Source: Hypsibius dujardini (lineage: Eukaryota; Tardigrada; Eutardigrada; Parachela; Hypsibiidae). From it: 21,427 bases of DNA. Under the pieces are notes generated by a model, which saw only the letters and a list, made by a program, of their open reading frames with translations, did no database searches and was not told the origin of the DNA. Of the stretch, positions 1-10,001 are shown in pieces (position 1 is the stretch's first letter; each line of letters opens with the position of its first letter). The position numbers and the translations under genes are program-made. Where the stretch lies: positions 1 to 21,427 of the forward strand of contig LRSR01005518.1 in NCBI GenBank assembly GCA_001579985.1. The letters are read 5' to 3'.

Positions 1-729
1 CCCCCCCCCCATGTCGTAAAAAGTTTTCCTTGATACTACTCCATTTAAAAATAAGAGGAAAATGTCAAAGCAACCTTATTATATTTATGTTTTCAAAGAA
101 AGTTAACTTTGCAGTGAGCAGAGATCTTCCACTGTACGCCACACTTTAAAATCTGGCAGAACTTAAACATCAAAGACTGCAAAGAGAATTTGGTTTTAAA
201 GTTTAGTTGACCAATTTTTATATTCATTTTACTGTAAACCAGCATACTGCAAACTCACCGGCGGTATTCAAACATGGAAATACTATAACGTTTTTGAGAA
301 CTTTTGATCAAGCAATCAACTGTTGAACCGAATCGGGATGCTATTTGGCATTCCCAGAGCTTCCACCAAATCCAGTGCTTAAGAGCAGATAAAATATGTT
401 TTAAAAATGTGCTCACTTAGTCCACTATTTAAAAAAAAGATTAAAGAATATTGGCGTGGTTGCTACCGTTTCAACCCCTCTTGACTCAAATTTGCGGACT
501 AAGATTTTAGATTTTATCAGTTTAATCTTCAGTGCCTAAAACTGTCAGTTCGGTTTTTTCAGGAACTGATAATACTAAAACTGAATTATTAATAATCAAA
601 ATTGTTAGTTCAGAATAGCTTTTTAGCCTGTTTAGTTTTGCCATTTATACGTTTTCCCCCTTTCAGAAATGTATACTTTTTGAAGCTGCTACAAATTTCC
701 AACAATTTTTTTAACATTTTCCGTCTCAG
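1..729. other. Non-coding AT-rich sequence, probably androglobin intron
   Basis: No convincing exon was found on either strand. The window opens with a run of ten C. The stretch ends in a pyrimidine-rich splice acceptor at 728-729. It is most simply the intron before the first visible androglobin exon, because the calpain-like N-terminal half expected for this family is absent and must lie upstream. Confidence 0.5.
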
Positions 730-996
730 GTGGCGATCAGATGAGTCAGCAGATTGTGGGTGGGTCGGAGAGTTCACGACCGAATCAGACGAAGCCGCCG
801 AGCAGTCCCAATCCGGGGAGATTCGCGAAAGTGACGGTGGAACTGCCGTCGCCGTACTTGATGGTGGATAATCCATATCCGACGTGTATCGTACTGGGCA
901 TTTCCACGGTGTCGCGGTGGTTTTTTGCCCCCAAGTCGGAGGTGAAGTCACAGGAAAGGATGAGCGTCATTGCTGGTACCATTGAGGAACTCAAAG
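730..996 (+). CDS. ADGB: Androglobin, visible exon 1 (beta-rich region before globin)
   Basis: First exon seen of an androglobin gene that begins outside the window. The acceptor is the AG at 728-729 after a T/C-rich tract; a second AG at 739-740 would also keep the frame. The donor GT is at 997-998, leaving one base of a split codon. It encodes about 88 residues: a Gly/Ser/Pro/Asn-rich start, then alternating hydrophobic residues (FAKVTVELPSPYLMV, CIVLGIST) typical of a beta sandwich. In androglobins this region lies between the N-terminal calpain-like domain and the globin. On its own the exon is not diagnostic; it is assigned because its phase and position fit exon 2. The Met codon at 741 is probably internal, since no upstream start context or N-terminal domain is visible. 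Confidence 0.6.
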
Positions 997-1577
997 GTGA
1001 AGAATACAGTGTAGAGCTTCGCTATTATACTCTGCACCTGAATTCTATTCGTGTCCATATCTTTGCAAGAACGGTATAAAAAAGATGATTCTTGATTCTT
1101 GATTAAGTAGAACTTCTGCATGCAAATAGATTTCCTCTAGCAAAATCTGCAAAACCAAAACTGACGTTGGCAATATTTCGTGGTGTTCAAATTAATATAC
1201 CCAATACAAAACTAATGAAATCGTAAGTTTTTCTCCATTTCCGGACTTTTCAAACTTACTCTGGAAAAACTCCTAAGTTCCAATAAAGTTGGTGTCATGA
1301 ATGGGGCTCCCTTTAGTCGCATATTTACTTCAAAGACTAAAATTTGTATAACTTGCTTTTTAACTCAATATGAAACAGTAATTAAGATAGTAAATGTAAC
1401 CGTTATCGATTTTCACTGTATTTAGGATAGTGTTTTTCGGGAGGGTAAATCATTTAAACCTTTTAGAGGTGGAACTAACATTGTATGCAATTCGATAAAA
1501 ATAATTGAGACACCAGACCAAATCAAAAACCGCATGTTATGAAATGACATTTAATAAAAAATGGCATTCATTCAAAG
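997..1577 (+). other. Androglobin intron 1
   Basis: 581 bp of AT-rich sequence between a GTGAAG donor and a TTCAAAG acceptor. Nothing else recognised on either strand. Confidence 0.6.
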
Positions 1578-1831
1578 GCATGGAAAGACCTTTACCAGTC
1601 ATCGTGACCCTGAAGCATCATGACTGGATGTTCGCACGATCGGAACCGGCGATTCTGAGCATCAAGACGTCTTCAGTTCAGGGTGTTTGCTATCAAATAC
1701 CGGCGGGGCGTCATATTTTTCGCCTGAAAGTGGTCTGCCCGGGCCGACGCGATCTGGAACCGCACGGATTCTGCATAAGATCCTTCTCCCGTGATCCGGT
1801 GCAAATCGGACCGGAAGACGTCATCCTCAAA
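1578..1831 (+). CDS. ADGB: Androglobin, exon 2 (beta-rich domain ending in GRHIFRLKV motif)
   Basis: Encodes residues about 90-173 of the visible protein. An in-frame stop at 1502-1504 limits the exon's 5' side. The AG at 1576-1577 is chosen because only it gives the phase that matches the exon 1 donor, although its pyrimidine tract is weak. The donor is GTAGGC at 1832, in phase 0. The segment IPAGRHIFRLKV followed by PHGFCIRS and GPEDVIL resembles the conserved block just before the globin helices in androglobins, as I recall the family (a PPGR..F.L.V strand, then a short acidic GxED turn). The rest is strand-like (RPLPVIVTLKHHDW). The upstream boundary is the least certain splice site of the gene. 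Confidence 0.68.
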
Positions 1832-3349
1832 GTAGGCACTGTATTAATGGAACCTTTTTTTTCGGATTCAGTTCCATTTAGAACTTTTCTGCTGTGTTCA
1901 ATCGCTGACTAATTTCTACATTTGAAGATTCACACGAAGGATGCATTCCAAATGAAGCCAACAAACAATAAGGCACAGTAACTGTCACAAATCTCACCTT
2001 AATTTTGAAAATTGAGCGATTGGTGATTTAACCAAATAAGTCGCAAAATAATACTCCGATTTGCCCCAGAGAGAATTATAGAAATCTCTTGAGTTTGTCA
2101 CAAAGAACACTCAAAATACATTGGATTGTTAAATGTGAACGAAATCCGGTAAAAAAGAGGACAGGAAGGACATCGTTTATATACATCTGCTTTATAAATT
2201 ATGTATCCTATTATATATACAGGTAGCATAATTATGGAATTGTTCATTCAACTAACGATTGTGCAAAGTGCCTAAGTAGATTGTTGCTATTTTTCGACAT
2301 TGAATTCATTTTCTTGATACTTAAAAATATTTGGACTTATAACCTCGCAGGAACACAATGATACCGAAGATCCTTATGAGCGAATATACTTTGTGTTAGA
2401 GGCGATTTTTTAGATCCTTATAGATTGGAACCAGGACTGCTCATCCTAGGGCCAGGGGTGGGCAAAGGAACAAAATGTAGTTTTCACAGCTGGAAAAAAA
2501 GCTTCCTGCCGTGATCATTTTGAAACTTGTGGGTGTGTGGGGGTCTGATTTTTAACCCCCCCCCCCTTGGATTTCAAAACGTGTTAAAAAAAATCAATTT
2601 TTCATCAAATGTGGACCATTCATAAATTTGTTGAACCTTCCATTTGTATTCATCAATAGGCAACTTATATTTATAAAAAACATCGGACTTGAACGAAAAA
2701 CTGATATTTTTGAAACTATAAATGCGTACGACAATGCCGAAAGAACCGGAACTAAAGGAGTAAGGTTCATTCTTTATTGGCATGTCTAGAACATACCGAA
2801 GGCGTTTCCGGTTCCGATCCAGTCCGGTCTTGCGGCAGGAAAAACTTAAAGAAAACAAAAGGAAAGAGACAAAAAAATGAAGTGTACAATTTTTTCTCGA
2901 GAATTAAAGGGTCAGAAACCCCAAACAGAGCGTACACAACGAGTACAAAAATGCGAAACAAGATGATGTCCTGCGCAGAGACAGATTTCATACCGGCAGG
3001 GAAATTACAACGCCTCATACCTGTAGAATACTGAGAATACTAACGATGAATGTTTGCTTGGCCGCCGTACAGCCTCTGCGCGGGGAGCTGGACGTGGTGG
3101 AGTACTGTTTGCCACATTTATAAGCGGATTCAGCTAAATCCTCTCAGTTTTTGAGATTCCAGCGGGCTCACTGGAAATCCGATCCCCCCCACATCCCCAT
3201 AAGCTTCAAAATAATTAGGGATAAGAGGCCGACTTTTGGATTTCAATTTTCAAAAAAATGCAGATGGCCCATCCCCCGGTCGCATCGTAGGAATTCTGGT
3301 TCCAACCTGTAAGAACCCTAACGAGGCTATGCTTTGTGTACCATTGTAG
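1832..3349 (+). other. Androglobin intron 2
   Basis: 1518 bp intron. It holds an 11-base C run at 2556-2566 and a locally GC-rich patch near 3055-3120 with no usable frame. An 85-codon frame at 2777-3034 is Lys/Arg-rich, lacks domain features and is not supported as an exon. Confidence 0.6.
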
Positions 3350-3695
3350 ATGGCGGCGGTGGACTCTTACCAATACTCCATTCTGGCCCGGAAAGCCCTC
3401 CTCCCAATCGTGCGGTGGTGGCGCCTCAACGGCAGCCCCACCTTTACCCATCCGCCACACCGCGAAATCATTGCCACCCTCGGCCTGGAGGAAGAAGCGC
3501 ACAATAAATTCACCCGTCGGGTCTTTTTCGACGCCATGCTGGCGGCCTTTTACAAAGCCATGGAAGTGTACTTGCACGAGTTCTGCACCACTAAGGGGGC
3601 TTTCACTCTGCGCGTTTTCATCGGCGACCTCACCACCCGAAATATCCTCAACCTGAGCAAGGCCCAATTGGCCAAGAAGGACTCAAAAAATTCCG
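3350..3695 (+). CDS. ADGB: Androglobin, exon 3 (first part of permuted globin domain)
   Basis: Acceptor AG at 3348-3349 (phase 0, matching exon 2). Donor GT is at 3696-3697 (GTAATA, phase 1). The 115 residues are mostly amphipathic helix: a first helix around SILARKALLPIVRWW, a linker FTHPPHREIIATLG, and two longer helices FTRRVFFDAMLAAFYKAMEVYL and FTLRVFIGDL. In androglobin the globin is circularly permuted, with the later helices first, then an IQ segment, then helices A and B. This exon fits the first block. A proximal heme His is not obvious: the candidate histidines (THPPH, EAHNK) do not sit in a clear globin F-helix pattern. Assignment rests on position and helical character rather than on a strong signature. 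Confidence 0.7.
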
Positions 3696-4089
3696 GTAAT
3701 AAATGCCACTCAATTATGTTACCTAATTGCCATAATGATTAAACACAAAGATGTGGACAAATATGTTCGTACAATAAATATTTGGTCGTTTTGGCTGAAA
3801 TTGATTGGCACTCACTAACAAGTGAGGGAAATTAAAAAAGTTCATTAATACTCAATATTCAATTAAGAAATCAATTTGATTATACAGCGGAAACAGCACG
3901 TGCTAGCATTGTTTAAAAGGGTGATGAATATTGTACTCATTTGTGTGTTTAATTACGAAACATTAAATCAAAATACAATCATTGTAGATTATTGAAAAGA
4001 AGATAAAACATTACTAAACAAAACAATAGTTTGTTCCTGTTAAAGTTACTTACTGTAGGAAAAAGGTAAAAGATGTGCCTGGTTTTCAG
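3696..4089 (+). other. Androglobin intron 3
   Basis: 394 bp, AT-rich, no internal feature recognised. Confidence 0.65.
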
Positions 4090-4439
4090 TGAGTCAACCG
4101 GTGGCATCAAGCAAGGGCGACTCACACGCCACACCCGGCGGAAGACAGGCCGAGGGAGGCGGAAAGAAGAATAAACAGAAGGGGGGAGAATTGTCGGTTG
4201 GTTCACCGTCACACAAGGGTTCCAGCGGGTTCGCGATTGCGGAACGAGAAAGTGTGCGGGACAAGACGGTGCTGCTGAAGCGGGAGAAGCCGTTGCTGGT
4301 GAAAAAGGTCCTGCATAAGGACGAAGCCAAGGCCAGCACGATCTGGGCGATGTACTTCCAGGTGGCCAAAGCGACGAATGTCCTGCAAGCCCGCAAGAGT
4401 GGGAGCAAAAAAAAAGAGGCCGTCTTGAAAATGGCGCAG
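4090..4439 (+). CDS. ADGB: Androglobin, exon 4 (low-complexity linker plus IQ-like segment)
   Basis: Acceptor GGTTTTCAG ends at 4089; the two leading bases complete the codon split at the end of exon 3. Donor GTATTA starts at 4440 in phase 0. The first 55 or so residues are a Gly/Ser/Lys-rich disordered linker (KKNKQKGG). Then comes an ERES..DKTVLLKREKP segment and a helix ASTIWAMYFQVAKATNVLQARKS. That helix sits where androglobins carry their calmodulin-binding IQ motif between the two parts of the globin, and it ends in the ARK-basic segment seen there. The canonical IQxxxRGxxxR residues are not kept: Trp replaces Gln, and Phe-Gln stands in the Arg-Gly position. Confidence 0.75.
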
Positions 4440-4780
4440 GTATTATTCACTTAATGAAAATTGCATAATGAAACTGTATAATTTTTTAGGAATATATTTC
4501 GAAATGAAGTGGCTTGGTTGCTGACTTTTTCATTAGTCTCATGTTTAGCAAGTGATTTTTTAATCACAGCCTGTAGAAGAACATCCTTGGCATTTACAAC
4601 ACAAAATAGTCTGCAGAACCGTTTATAAAACGCTTGCATAAATTTTGAAGTTTCAAGTCATATTAATTGAATGGCAGACTGTGCAGTTATCGCAACAAGT
4701 ACATGACCTCTAGCTTGAGAGAACAACAACGCCATTGTATTTGAGAAATTCCGTTCAGTGTAGTTTGTGTGATTGTAATA

Positions 4781-6116
4781 CGAGGGGCACTCCCTCAATC
4801 TTGTCACTTGATTTTTTTAAATTTAACGGCAAAGAATTTAAGGATTTACTTCACGACCTTCAAAGTAGTCACTCTTAAAATGAATACACTTTTCACAACG
4901 AGAGAGCCAGCTCTGGAAGACGACTAAAAATCCATCTTTCCCGAACTTCCAGAAACTCCTTGTCACAGCGCAGTGAAGTTCATCTTCAGACTTAAATCTT
5001 ATTCCCCGCAGGAATTCTTTTAACTTTACTAACAGAGAGAAGTCACAGTGGGACAAGTCCGGTGAATAAGCCGGATGAGGCAAAATTTTAAATTTTTCTT
5101 ATTTGAAAAACCCGGTAGTAATCCTGTCGTGTGGCTGGAAGCGTTATCGTGGTGTAATTTTAACCTACAAAGTCCCATCTTCCCTCGTCTGCGCTTGAGC
5201 GTCAGTACCAGTTCTTGAGGCAGGTTTCAACGTAAACCTCTGAAGTCATAGTACTTTGCTGCTTCGTTGGAAAAGCCTTGAAATCGATGCAACGCCAGCG
5301 CTGTTAAAGAAAATGAAATACATGTCTTTTTCGCAATCCTCAAGCGACAAACTTTTGTAAAACGAGGATCCTTTTTCTTCACCCACTGCATGGACTGCCT
5401 TTTAGTAGGGGAATCTTAGTATTGAGCCCACATCTCGTCATCAGTAACGAGCTCTTTCAGATGTCTTTCATGGTCTTCGCTATATGTGTCCAGGAAATCC
5501 AGGGCAAAATTCAACCGGTCCTGCTTCTGGTCTTCGGAGAGACTGTGCGGCACCCAACGACGATAGACCTTTTTCATCCGGAGTTTCCATTTCAAAATCA
5601 GCTTTACCCTCGACGAACTGATCGAAATTTCACGCTGAATCATCTGGTATGATGAATGGAGATAAATGATGATGAAATGATCCACGGCGGCAATTAATTC
5701 AGGAGTAACAATCGTCGGACGTCTGCCTGATCGTAGCAAATCTTCCAACTCACATTTCCTTCACGCAGCGCCCGAAACCAACGTTGAACAGTTCTTTTCG
5801 ATGGCACTTTCTGTCCTCTAAAAGTTGTCTGCAGGCGGTCAAAATATTGCTGAGCGATAGATAGAGTCATGGAGGATCGCTGTACGAAGATAAAAAATGG
5901 AATTCACCATGGTGTGGTGACGGTGAGAGAACAACGTGCGAAAAGTGGTCTGCATCCGAGCGCGTTGCTTGTCTCGCCAGTGGCTCGCAGCGCCCCAAAT
6001 TTGTTTCAATCTAGGTCATCACTCATTCCCTTACTTAACTGCATGAGCCAAACAGTGAACACTGCTGTCATCCTTTTTAAAAAATTCAAGTGCGAATACT
6101 TAGGGCGTGCCCCTTG
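4781..6116 (-). mobile_element. Decayed mariner-family element in androglobin intron 4
   Basis: A 1336-bp DNA transposon bounded by TA dinucleotides at 4779-4780 and 6117-6118, the target duplication expected for Tc1/mariner elements. Its ends form imperfect terminal inverted repeats of about 37 bp (4781-4817 against 6080-6116), sharing GGGGCAC, CCCT and CACTTGA. The transposase relic is on the minus strand, opposite to the host gene. The element lies wholly within intron 4 (4440-6524), so splicing would remove it. Its left end resembles that of the element at 13547-14889 (CGAGGG and TGTCACTTGATTTTT), so the two belong to related but distinct subfamilies. Confidence 0.88.
4838..5910 (-). pseudogene. 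Mariner transposase pseudogene
   Basis: Minus-strand remains of a mariner transposase, about 357 codons long when gaps are ignored, against a usual length near 345. The probable start is the ATG at 5908-5910 (MVNSIFYLRTAILHD), matching the start of the second element in this window. Recognisable blocks in order are: VPSKRTVQRWFRALREG (helix-turn-helix region), RRWVPHSLSEDQ (the mariner WVPHEL-type motif), VTDDEMW (first catalytic Asp), LHHDNASSH near 5130-5155 (second Asp), and PAYSPDLSHCDF (third Asp, with His in place of the usual Pro or Ala). At least three frame breaks lie near 5750, 5100-5400 and 5860. It cannot encode an active enzyme. Confidence 0.9.
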
Positions 6117-6212
6117 TACATGTTCAAAATTAGCAACCAATTTCATCTCTTAATCAAACCCAAAATCAGTTGTGCAAGATTCAGCTGTGTTAGTAGTTGC
6201 GGTTTTTAATTT

Positions 6213-6268
6213 GATTTAGTAGATAATAACTTATCGAATTGATTTAGTAGATAATAACTTATCGAATT
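6213..6268. repeat. Perfect 28-bp tandem duplication
   Basis: A 28-base unit starting GATTTAGTAGATAATAAC occurs twice without mismatch (6213-6240 and 6241-6268) in androglobin intron 4, just right of the mariner. The identity implies a recent duplication. Confidence 0.95.
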
Positions 6269-6524
6269 GAGTTCCCCTTTAACGTCTTTAGCTGTGACCA
6301 AAACTCTATGTTTCGTTTGTTCGTAAAATTGAGAAACAAAAGTTTTAATTCACTTTTCAGTTTAATTTTTTTCGTTATTTTGGTTCTGCTTATCCTCAAA
6401 TTATATTTGATTAGAGAGAGGTCAGTAGCTTATTACGCTTTCAAGACCTATAACGTGTCGTTGGATCTATTACTGTGATTGTTTTAGCTATTAGGGCGCC
6501 TTAAATCAAGTAGTTTACTTTCAG

Positions 6525-6810
6525 GATATGCTTGAGGCCCTGTTGCGGAATGAACAACCATTCGCCAGTTGTTTCTTTCGCAATCTCTGCCGCAATCTCC
6601 CAGCCGATTGGCTGGATCTCGACTTCTTTTTCCGTCACGAGCGCCGATATATTTCTCGAGAAATAGCTGGCAACTTCCCGGACTTTCCCGCTAACACCTG
6701 GAAATTATTTCTTCGTGACACTTTCTACGTGCAAGAGCCGTTATGGATTGCCTTTCGGTTGGCCACCACCATCGCAGCAATGAGATTAACGGTCGTCAAT
6801 AACGACACAG
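6525..6810 (+). CDS. ADGB: Androglobin, exon 5 (globin A/B-like helices, start of C-terminal beta domain)
   Basis: Acceptor TTTACTTTCAG ends at 6524 (phase 0). Donor GTAAAC starts at 6811 (phase 1). The 95 codons begin with helices (MLEALLRNEQPFASCFFRNL, then DLDFFFRHERRYISREIAG) in the place of globin helices A and B after the IQ segment. A strand-rich part follows: FPANTWKLFLRDTFYV, then MRLTVVNNDTG split over the junction. The NTW.L..R..F.V and VVNNDT blocks are, to my knowledge, characteristic of androglobin C-terminal to its globin, and are among the best evidence for naming the gene. The preceding 2-kb intron carries an antisense mariner. Confidence 0.85.
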
Positions 6811-7363
6811 GTAAACGAAACTATACGAGAAACAAGATTGACGTTTTTAACACCTAATTATAGTTCAAGACTTAAATTTAAGTTCTGAAAATGGTTAAGA
6901 GCGTGCAATAGTAATGGAAAGTATATTAAGTATGCAAAGTCTATCTAAGAGGCAATTTAATTGTAACGAAACCCTGAGCACTCTTTTTACTTTATCTTAC
7001 TAATTTTTTATCTTGCAGTTTCAACAAACATGAAATTGAACTATTTATAACTAAAAAATCAAATGGAATTTTAATAGAAGATGTGACCATTCACAATTCA
7101 GTACATTAGTGCGTGTTTGCTAATGATGTTGCAGCTTCTGGGAACTTAAAAACTCACTGGAATCTAAGTAAAAAGTCTTGATGCAAATAAATGTTTTTAT
7201 TACATTTAATTTATTGTAAATATTTATCTAACAACAACAACAAATATTTTATAATGTGTAGAGGTTCAGTAAGCTTATTTTTTTGTAAAGAGTTTGTAGG
7301 TTTTTCCCCCAAAAAGATTTTACCATATTTTGCATCCCTGCCCTTGTTGAATTTCAATTATAG
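6811..7363 (+). other. Androglobin intron 5
   Basis: 553 bp, AT-rich, no supported feature. Confidence 0.65.
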
Positions 7364-7604
7364 GTCGTCCTTTACCATCAACATTGTTTCACAATCTGCC
7401 GCATTTGTATGAAAAAAATACCGCCGGATACACCCTTGTTGCTGAAGCTAAGTCCGGAACACTCGGGTGGAGGGGCGCGCCTTGGTCCCTCAGAATCATT
7501 CAGGCCCTTGATCCATTTCTCCACGAATCAACACAGGCTGATAACCTTTTGGTCAAGTTCAACACGGCTTCCCCGATGACGACTTTTGTTACAAAGGAAC
7601 TAAA
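7364..7604 (+). CDS. ADGB: Androglobin, exon 6 (GYTLVAEA block)
   Basis: Acceptor CAATTATAG ends at 7363; its two leading bases complete the Gly codon started in exon 5, giving NDTG-RPLPS. The donor is GTAATC at 7605 in phase 2; reading through it meets a stop at once (7606-7608), which supports splicing. The exon has 79 whole codons. PHLYEKNTAGYTLVAEAKSG strongly resembles the androglobin block in which a Tyr, Lys/Asn-rich turn leads to GY.FVAEA. APWSLRIIQ continues the beta domain, and FVTKEL joins to NDYFLPDL in exon 7, matching the family's (K)EI.DYY.P pattern. Confidence 0.88.
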
Positions 7605-7668
7605 GTAATCTTCCCGCAAAGCAAACGATCACTTTTATTCCGGCGACAATTATCCCTATTTCTTTTAG

Positions 7669-7825
7669 CGATTATTTCTTACCGGATCTGTTGTCCAATC
7701 CGACCTTGGCGCGAGTGACCATGACGGTGAAACATCACAGCACCGTCAGCATTTGTTTCATGACGTCCAATTCGGAAGCACGATTCTTTGTGCAGATTAC
7801 AAACAAAGACAACTGCCTCTACAAG
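7669..7825 (+). CDS. ADGB: Androglobin, exon 7 (beta-sandwich strands)
   Basis: This small exon of 52 whole codons follows a 64-bp intron, the shortest here. Acceptor CTATTTCTTTTAG ends at 7668; one leading base completes Asn. The translation has DYFLPDLLSNPTLARVTMTV, then VSICFMTSNSEARFFVQITN, i.e. the regular strands of the second beta-rich domain. The donor GTCAAG at 7826 is not a strong consensus. It is chosen because it restores phase 0 to exon 8 and because the unspliced frame reaches a stop at 7850-7852. Joined, it reads CLYK-GQGRGILVIPALYL, close to the GKG.AVIPAFYF block recalled from androglobins. Confidence 0.8.
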
Positions 7826-8606
7826 GTCAAGCTGATGTTCGAGAATTGTTGAAATCAGTCCGTGATAGGAACATGAATTTAACTTCAGCACAAAATTACA
7901 TATAACTGAAAACATTAAATTAAATGTAACACTAGGCCTAAGGTATCAGCACATTAAACAGTTCCCTTCAATCGTTTGTCGGACACATCAAATTTGCCGG
8001 TGATAAACTTTAAGGCTCAATTCGGTATTGATTTTCACAGCCACACCAAAGACGGATTTGAAAACTAAGCTACAACTTAAAAATATAATTCTGTTATTTT
8101 AATTTTGTCAGAGCTTCATAAAATTTTTATTCAGGTTTTTATTACAAAAAATGTCAGTCATCTGATTTTGGCTGAAACTGAATCTAAAGTTTCAATTCCA
8201 AAAACCTTTACTGAAATGAAAATAAATACAGTATACTTAAATAAATAAAAACATTATATAATAAAATATGATTTTAATTAATCAAATAAGCGAATCAACT
8301 GACTATTTCGATTTTTGCTGTCCATATAATAAGCAGTTTTTCATCCAGCACACTGTGAATGAGAAAAAAAACTCCAGACATCGGAGACAACCTACTTCGT
8401 AAACTTTTCACAAAGCTCAAACAATTAATACAATACTGGTCATTGATGATGGCTCTTTGGGATGTAATGTTTTGTCAACCATAAAGTAGACGTTCATTCG
8501 TCCAGCATTCACATTATTTTAAATAACTTTCATATTAACAAATTTTACGTCATGCTTGTAAAATTTACTGTATATTCTGCCTTGCGATATAACGAAATTT
8601 TTTCAG
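7826..8606 (+). other. Androglobin intron 7
   Basis: 781 bp, strongly AT-rich. No coding or repeat feature was recognised. Confidence 0.6.
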
Positions 8607-9087
8607 GGTCAAGGCAGAGGCATCTTAGTCATACCCGCGCTCTACCTCAAATCTAGCGAGCCCCCAGCACCGGAAGTCTTTTCTCTCAAGGCCATCTGTC
8701 TTGACGATTCTTGGGCCTTCTCCGGGCCCGAGTGGAAATACGCCTTCACGGAAAAGAGCAAGCGAATTTCGGTCGAATACGGACGAGAAAGTCCCTCCAC
8801 CCCGCCCAGCACGTCTCCGGTGAAGGGGGAAAAACCAGCTGTGAAAAAAACAACAAAGAGTAGTAAAGATCGCGAGAAGGAGGACAAATCGGACAAGGAG
8901 AGCGTCGACAGTTTCCGTTCGAAGGGCAAGGACGGGAAGGATAAGGTGCTCTTCGACACGACCAAGCCGCATTGGCTTGCCAAATTTGTCATCGACACGA
9001 CGGACAATGAATTCCAGGTGGTGCGGGATTTATCGATGGATGAAGCGGTCAAGACGGAATTACACGAATCGATTGTGGCTGATCCAG
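8607..9087 (+). CDS. ADGB: Androglobin, exon 8 (VIPALYL block and charged linker)
   Basis: Acceptor AAATTTTTTCAG ends at 8606 (phase 0). Donor GTCAGA starts at 9088 (phase 1). The exon gives 160 residues. It opens with GQGRGILVIPALYLKSS, the end of the beta domain, then LDDSWAFSGPEWKYAF. A low-complexity stretch follows, rich in Ser/Pro and then Lys/Glu/Asp/Ser (about residues 690-745 of the visible protein), likely disordered. After it, PHWLAKFVIDTTDNEFQVVRD and DEAVKTELHES form a short conserved-looking helix and strand segment leading to the C-terminal coil. Confidence 0.82.
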
Positions 9088-9133
9088 GTCAGATATTGGT
9101 ATTCGAGCATGAATTTAATGTGAATTTCGGTTT

Positions 9134-9560
9134 TTAGTCTGCCATCATAATTTAAATATTTGCGGCACATAAATATTCAATAAAAAGGATATGCATCCGT
9201 TTTTTGTTGTTCTTTTTGAATCTCTCACTTTACAGTTTTCTATAATAAACAAATATTGGTTTTCAAGACAATTTTAGAATTCGAATTATTTTTCTTATTA
9301 GTCTGCCATCGTAATATACATGTTTGCGATATATAATTATTCTATAAAAAAGCAATTTGCATCTGCTTTTTATTGTTGTTTCTTTAGCTATTTTCACTTT
9401 AAGGTTTTCAATAGTAAAACAATACTGGTTCTTTAGATAAATTAGAAAATTAGAATTGTTTTGGTTATTAGTCTGTCGACATAGTTTGAATTTTGAGGAG
9501 GAATACATTTTTAATAAAAACAGAAATGTATCCGTTTTATTTGTTTGTATCGTCAACTTT
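9134..9560. repeat. Diverged tandem repeat, period about 164-170 bp
   Basis: In androglobin intron 8 (9088-10001), copies begin with TTAGTCTGCCATC at 9134, TTAGTCTGCCATCG at 9298 and TTAGTCTGTCGAC at 9468. Each is followed by AAATATTC or similar, an AATAAAAA stretch, GCATCCG/GCATCTG/GTATCCG then TTTTT, and CTTTA. There are two full copies and one partial copy ending near 9560. Divergence between copies is considerable, so the expansion is old. Confidence 0.85.
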
Positions 9561-10001
9561 AACACTGTCATTATGGAAACCACGCAACATTTTCTTAGCT
9601 CAATCTGAAATGAATTCTGTCATATGGTTGAATAGGAAATTAAAGGTATTAAGTAAAAAAACAGTATAGTTACATTTGAATACTGCATAAAAACTTCAAA
9701 TTACTAAAAATGCTTTTAATGTTGATTGTCATCAAAAAGAAAACTTAAAAATAACATGAAAATGTAATTAAATATCTAGAATATAAGTGCTTAAAAGTAA
9801 GTTTCTTTTCATAAAATATTAATTGCATAATGGATTAGTTAGTAATTATAATCGGGTTTTCACATAATGTCGCCCAAGCAATAAATTTGTTCTCCTTTTG
9901 GTCTCTGCATATTTTTCATATTTTTTCGTATATCCTAACAAATTCAGCATTCGAAATGTTATTAGGAAAATGTTACATATCATTCAATGACTATTATGCA
10001 G

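Noticed and set aside
602-951. Overlapping frames on both strands near the first androglobin exon
   Set aside because: They include the intron and acceptor and lie out of frame with the exon encoding the beta-rich segment; shadows.
2800-2830. GGTTCCGATCC resembling a tRNA T-arm
   Set aside because: No matching acceptor stem, anticodon arm or D-arm could be found around it.
2777-3034. 85-codon frame in androglobin intron 2, rich in Lys/Arg
   Set aside because: No domain, no flanking splice pair that fits the phases of exons 2 and 3, and an overlapping minus-strand frame of similar length; expected by chance.
9263-9583. 106-codon minus-strand frame
   Set aside because: AT-rich frame through a tandem repeat in an intron; Lys/Ile/Asn composition reflects base content.
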